This document shows positions 3,723 through 5,775 of a DNA stretch of 5,775 nucleotides, one piece after another. The stretch lies in the NCBI GenBank assembly GCA_934254755.1, contig CAKQMM010000084.1, positions 1-5,775 of the forward strand, written 5' to 3'. The stretch comes from an uncultured Clostridia bacterium (GTDB lineage Bacteria; Bacillota; Clostridia; Christensenellales; Borkfalkiaceae). The translations under genes were made by a program, and so were the position numbers. Within the stretch, counting starts at the first letter, position 1, and every line of letters starts with the position of its first letter. Below the pieces are notes generated by a model. The model was not told the origin of the DNA and did no database searches. It saw only the letters and a program-made list of their open reading frames with translations.

Positions 3723-5624
3723 ATGAAAAAGCGAATTTTAGCGGCGATTATCGCGCTTGCTCTCGTTTTAGGCCTAACGGCGTGCAACGATTCGGGAAGC
3801 GGCGGCAATAACGGCGGCGACAAAAAGTCGTCCGTTATAACTATCCATAGCGGCGGAAAAGAAGTTTCCGAACTAAGCGCGCTTAAAGGGCAAAAGGTCG
3901 ATATAGAAGCGGTTTTCGGCGATTCCGCCGACACGACGACCGTGTGGCAAAGCTCTGACGAAAGCGTGGTTAAAGTGCGCGTTCCGAAAAGCATGCTTTC
4001 GCGTAAAGCCGAACTTTCGGCGGTCGGCGCGGGGACGGCAACCGTAACCGCAACCGCAAAAAACGGCGACAAAGCTACGGTAAAAGTAACCGTGTCGGAA
4101 GCGACTTTGCAAGCGATTTTATCCGCAAAAACGCTTTATCTCGACGGCGGCGGAAAAATAAAATACTCCGACCTTTTTACCTTAGCCCCCGCGGGCGTAA
4201 ATATTTTATGCTCCGTTTCCGACAGCGCGGTGCTAAAAGCCGAGAACGGTGAAATAACCCCGCTTAAAGCAGGCGTTGCAACGGTTACAGCTAAGTTAGA
4301 AGGCGTGTCCGGCGTTTCCGCCCAAGCGGAAATCACGGTTAAAGATAGCCCGCTTTACTTAACGGCAAGCGAAATAACCGTTGCGGTCGGCGGCGAAGAA
4401 GATATCCCCGTCGTCGCGGATATCGTTTACACCGTTACAATTGAAAACGAAACCGTCGCAAAAGCCGAAAACGGCAAAATAAAAGGCGTTTCTCTCGGCA
4501 CGACCAAGGCAAAAATAACGGGCGGCAATATCGAGCGCGAACTAACTATAACGGTGGTTGAAAAATTGTTAAACGGCATATCCGCGGCGGACGAAACGGT
4601 CGAAGATTACGTTAAGTACGACGGCAGAAGATATTATAATTCGAGCGAAAAATCCGAAAGGTTTATGTACGGCGCAGCGGGCTTTGAAGCGACTTTTTAC
4701 GGCACCGAGTTAAAGGCAAGTTTAACTAATCAAAGCATATCGGCGGGTTACGTAACCGAAATTCAGGTCTTATTAGACGGTGAAAAGGTTCCGACGATTG
4801 ACGCAAACGCGCGCAAAATTGTTTTGGATAAAGGCGCAAAAGCAAGCGAATATACGATTGTAAGCGGGCTTACCGCAGGTAAACATACCGTTAAGGTTTT
4901 AAAGCGCGACTCTTATATCGCCGGCGCAAGGCGGCTTGACGAATTCGGCTTCGTTTCCCTTAAAACGGACGGATATTTATATAAGCAGGACAAAACCGCT
5001 AATGAAAAGCGGTATAAAATCGACGTGTACGGCGACAGCATCACCGCAGGCTACGGCAACCTTGGGGGCGCGGGGGTCACTAGCGAAAACACCAACGCGC
5101 TTTTAACCTACGCTTACCGCATAGCCGAAAACTTAGACGCGGATATAAACACGCAGGGCAACAGCGGCTGGGGCGTTTATATCGGAAGCGACGGCACCAC
5201 GAATGCCGATCGCGTCTATTATAATAAAGCAACCCGCCTTCACGGGCAAACTTCAACCGAGTGGGATTTCAGTAAATATCAGGCAGATTTGGTCATTATT
5301 AACTTAGGCGAAAACGACAGCACGGGCATAGGCACAACCTACAACCCTGAAGACTTTAAAAACTATTACCGGCAGATGATCGCTTCGCTTAAAGAAAAAA
5401 TGCCGAACGCAAAATTCTTGCTTACTCTCGGCATGATGAGCCACGGACGCGTCGGCAACGACGTTAAAGCTCTTGCCGAAAGCTACGGCGAAGGCGGCGG
5501 CGTATACTTCTATCTCCTCAGCAATTACGGATGTCACAGCGAAAACGGTCACCCCACCGTCGACGCGCACGTAAAGTCCGGCAACGACCTTACCGCATAC
5601 ATTCGCGAAAATATTTTAAAGTAG
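3723..5624 (+). CDS. Secreted lipoprotein with Ig-like domains and a C-terminal SGNH/CE2-like esterase
   Basis: This 633-residue protein has a lipoprotein signal peptide: basic MKKR, a hydrophobic core, and lipobox LTAC with Cys21 as the lipidation site, then a Gly/Ser/Asn linker. Three Big_2-like Ig domains follow (about 37-124, 135-207, 209-279); the first has the family WQSSDESVVKV and VGAGTATVTA motifs. A beta-rich segment (about 297-415) resembles the N-terminal jelly roll of CE2 esterases. The C-terminal SGNH hydrolase domain (about 431-632) shows block I GDSIT with Ser439, block II GNSGWG (Asn480, Gly482), block III GEND with Asn531, and block V with His610 in GHPT. It probably removes acetyl groups from polysaccharide at the cell surface; substrate is unknown. 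Block V has Glu607 at the usual Asp position. The ribosome site AAAGGGGAT supports the start. The gene stands alone, divergent from iscS, with a terminator behind it. Confidence 0.88.
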   Translation: MKKRILAAIIALALVLGLTACNDSGSGGNNGGDKKSSVITIHSGGKEVSELSALKGQKVDIEAVFGDSADTTTVWQSSDESVVKVRVPKSMLSRKAELSAVGAGTATVTATAKNGDKATVKVTVSEATLQAILSAKTLYLDGGGKIKYSDLFTLAPAGVNILCSVSDSAVLKAENGEITPLKAGVATVTAKLEGVSGVSAQAEITVKDSPLYLTASEITVAVGGEEDIPVVADIVYTVTIENETVAKAENGKIKGVSLGTTKAKITGGNIERELTITVVEKLLNGISAADETVEDYVKYDGRRYYNSSEKSERFMYGAAGFEATFYGTELKASLTNQSISAGYVTEIQVLLDGEKVPTIDANARKIVLDKGAKASEYTIVSGLTAGKHTVKVLKRDSYIAGARRLDEFGFVSLKTDGYLYKQDKTANEKRYKIDVYGDSITAGYGNLGGAGVTSENTNALLTYAYRIAENLDADINTQGNSGWGVYIGSDGTTNADRVYYNKATRLHGQTSTEWDFSKYQADLVIINLGENDSTGIGTTYNPEDFKNYYRQMIASLKEKMPNAKFLLTLGMMSHGRVGNDVKALAESYGEGGGVYFYLLSNYGCHSENGHPTVDAHVKSGNDLTAYIRENILK

Positions 5625-5634
5625 CCACATCCGC

Positions 5635-5687
5635 ATTTTTAAAGAAAATCGGCTATTATACCGCCGACAACGACGGCATTTAAAAAT
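5635..5687 (+). repeat. Nested inverted repeats in the 3' untranslated region
   Basis: ATTTTTAAA (5635-5643) and TTTAAAAAT (5679-5687) are perfect 9-bp arms enclosing a second stem, TCGGC (5649-5653) with GCCGA (5663-5667). Together they could fold the stretch after the lipoprotein stop into a branched structure ahead of the terminator. There is no coding sign here. Confidence 0.35.
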
Positions 5688-5697
5688 AAATGCAAAT

Positions 5698-5734
5698 AAA
5701 AAGGTTGAGTTACAATCGTAACCCAACCTTTTTT
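5698..5734. terminator. Intrinsic terminator, symmetrical (may act in both directions)
   Basis: AGGTTG-A-GTTAC (5702-5713) pairs with GTAAC-C-CAACCT (5718-5729) around the loop AATC, with a single A/C mismatch. Six Ts follow on the plus strand (5729-5734) and an A-run (5698-5702) precedes, which gives a U-tract on the other strand. It would end the lipoprotein transcript and could also end a convergent transcript from beyond the window. Confidence 0.88.
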
Positions 5735-5775
5735 AATTCGTAAAATTTCAAGTATTACGCCGTTATTTAAACCTT

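Noticed and set aside
5735..5775. 3' end of a convergent minus-strand gene
   Set aside because: Only 41 bases are visible. A TAA in one minus-strand frame is compatible with a gene end, and the terminator could serve it, but this is not enough to call a gene.
1..5775. CRISPR arrays, tRNA or rRNA genes, insertion sequences, phage or defence genes
   Set aside because: No regularly spaced repeats, cloverleaf folds, transposase-like frames or terminal inverted repeats with target duplications were seen on either strand.

Overview
The window looks like chromosomal DNA from an anaerobic, monoderm Bacillota of the class Clostridia, probably an uncultured gut or rumen-type lineage. This is inferred from several things: a compact isc-type Fe-S locus with an Rrf2 regulator, a DUF975 membrane protein, an MntP pump, and a lipobox protein with bacterial Ig-like domains fused to an SGNH/CE2-like esterase. 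Base composition is moderate, with many GCG/CGC codons over AT-rich intergenic DNA. No species assignment is possible from the sequence alone.

Layout. Positions 1-3358 are entirely minus-strand coding. Read in the direction of transcription the order is iscS (3358-2171), iscU (2124-1678), an IscR-like Rrf2 regulator (1619-1227), mntP (1127-558) and the 5' part of a DUF975 membrane protein (481 to beyond the window edge at 1). A 364-bp divergent intergenic region (3359-3722) separates this block from a large plus-strand gene (3723-5624) for a secreted lipoprotein esterase. After that gene come about 75 bases of non-coding DNA and a strong, symmetrical intrinsic terminator (about 5698-5734). 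The last 41 bases hold nothing assignable.

How the parts work together. IscS supplies sulfur from cysteine and IscU is the scaffold for Fe-S assembly. The Rrf2 protein keeps the three IscR cysteine positions and is probably the sensor. The iscS promoter (TTGACA, 17-bp spacer, TATATT) carries over its start site a 19-bp inverted repeat. That repeat fits the published E. coli IscR type 1 operator layout at 14 of 17 core positions, counted by eye. The simplest model is a self-regulated iscS-iscU-iscR operon in which the cluster-loaded regulator shuts off transcription. mntP has its own good promoter (TTGACT, 17-bp spacer, TAAAAT) between the regulator and mntP, and may be cotranscribed with the DUF975 gene.

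I found no clearly new multi-gene system, CRISPR array, RNA gene or mobile element. The points most worth a second look are: the regulator sitting last in its operon behind an IscR-type operator; the loss of the IscR ligand histidine together with an extra cysteine; IscU lacking the LPPVK chaperone motif and having a Cys/His-rich tail; several unexplained inverted repeats in the divergent region; and the Ig-array-CE2 lipoprotein with Glu in place of Asp in its block V.
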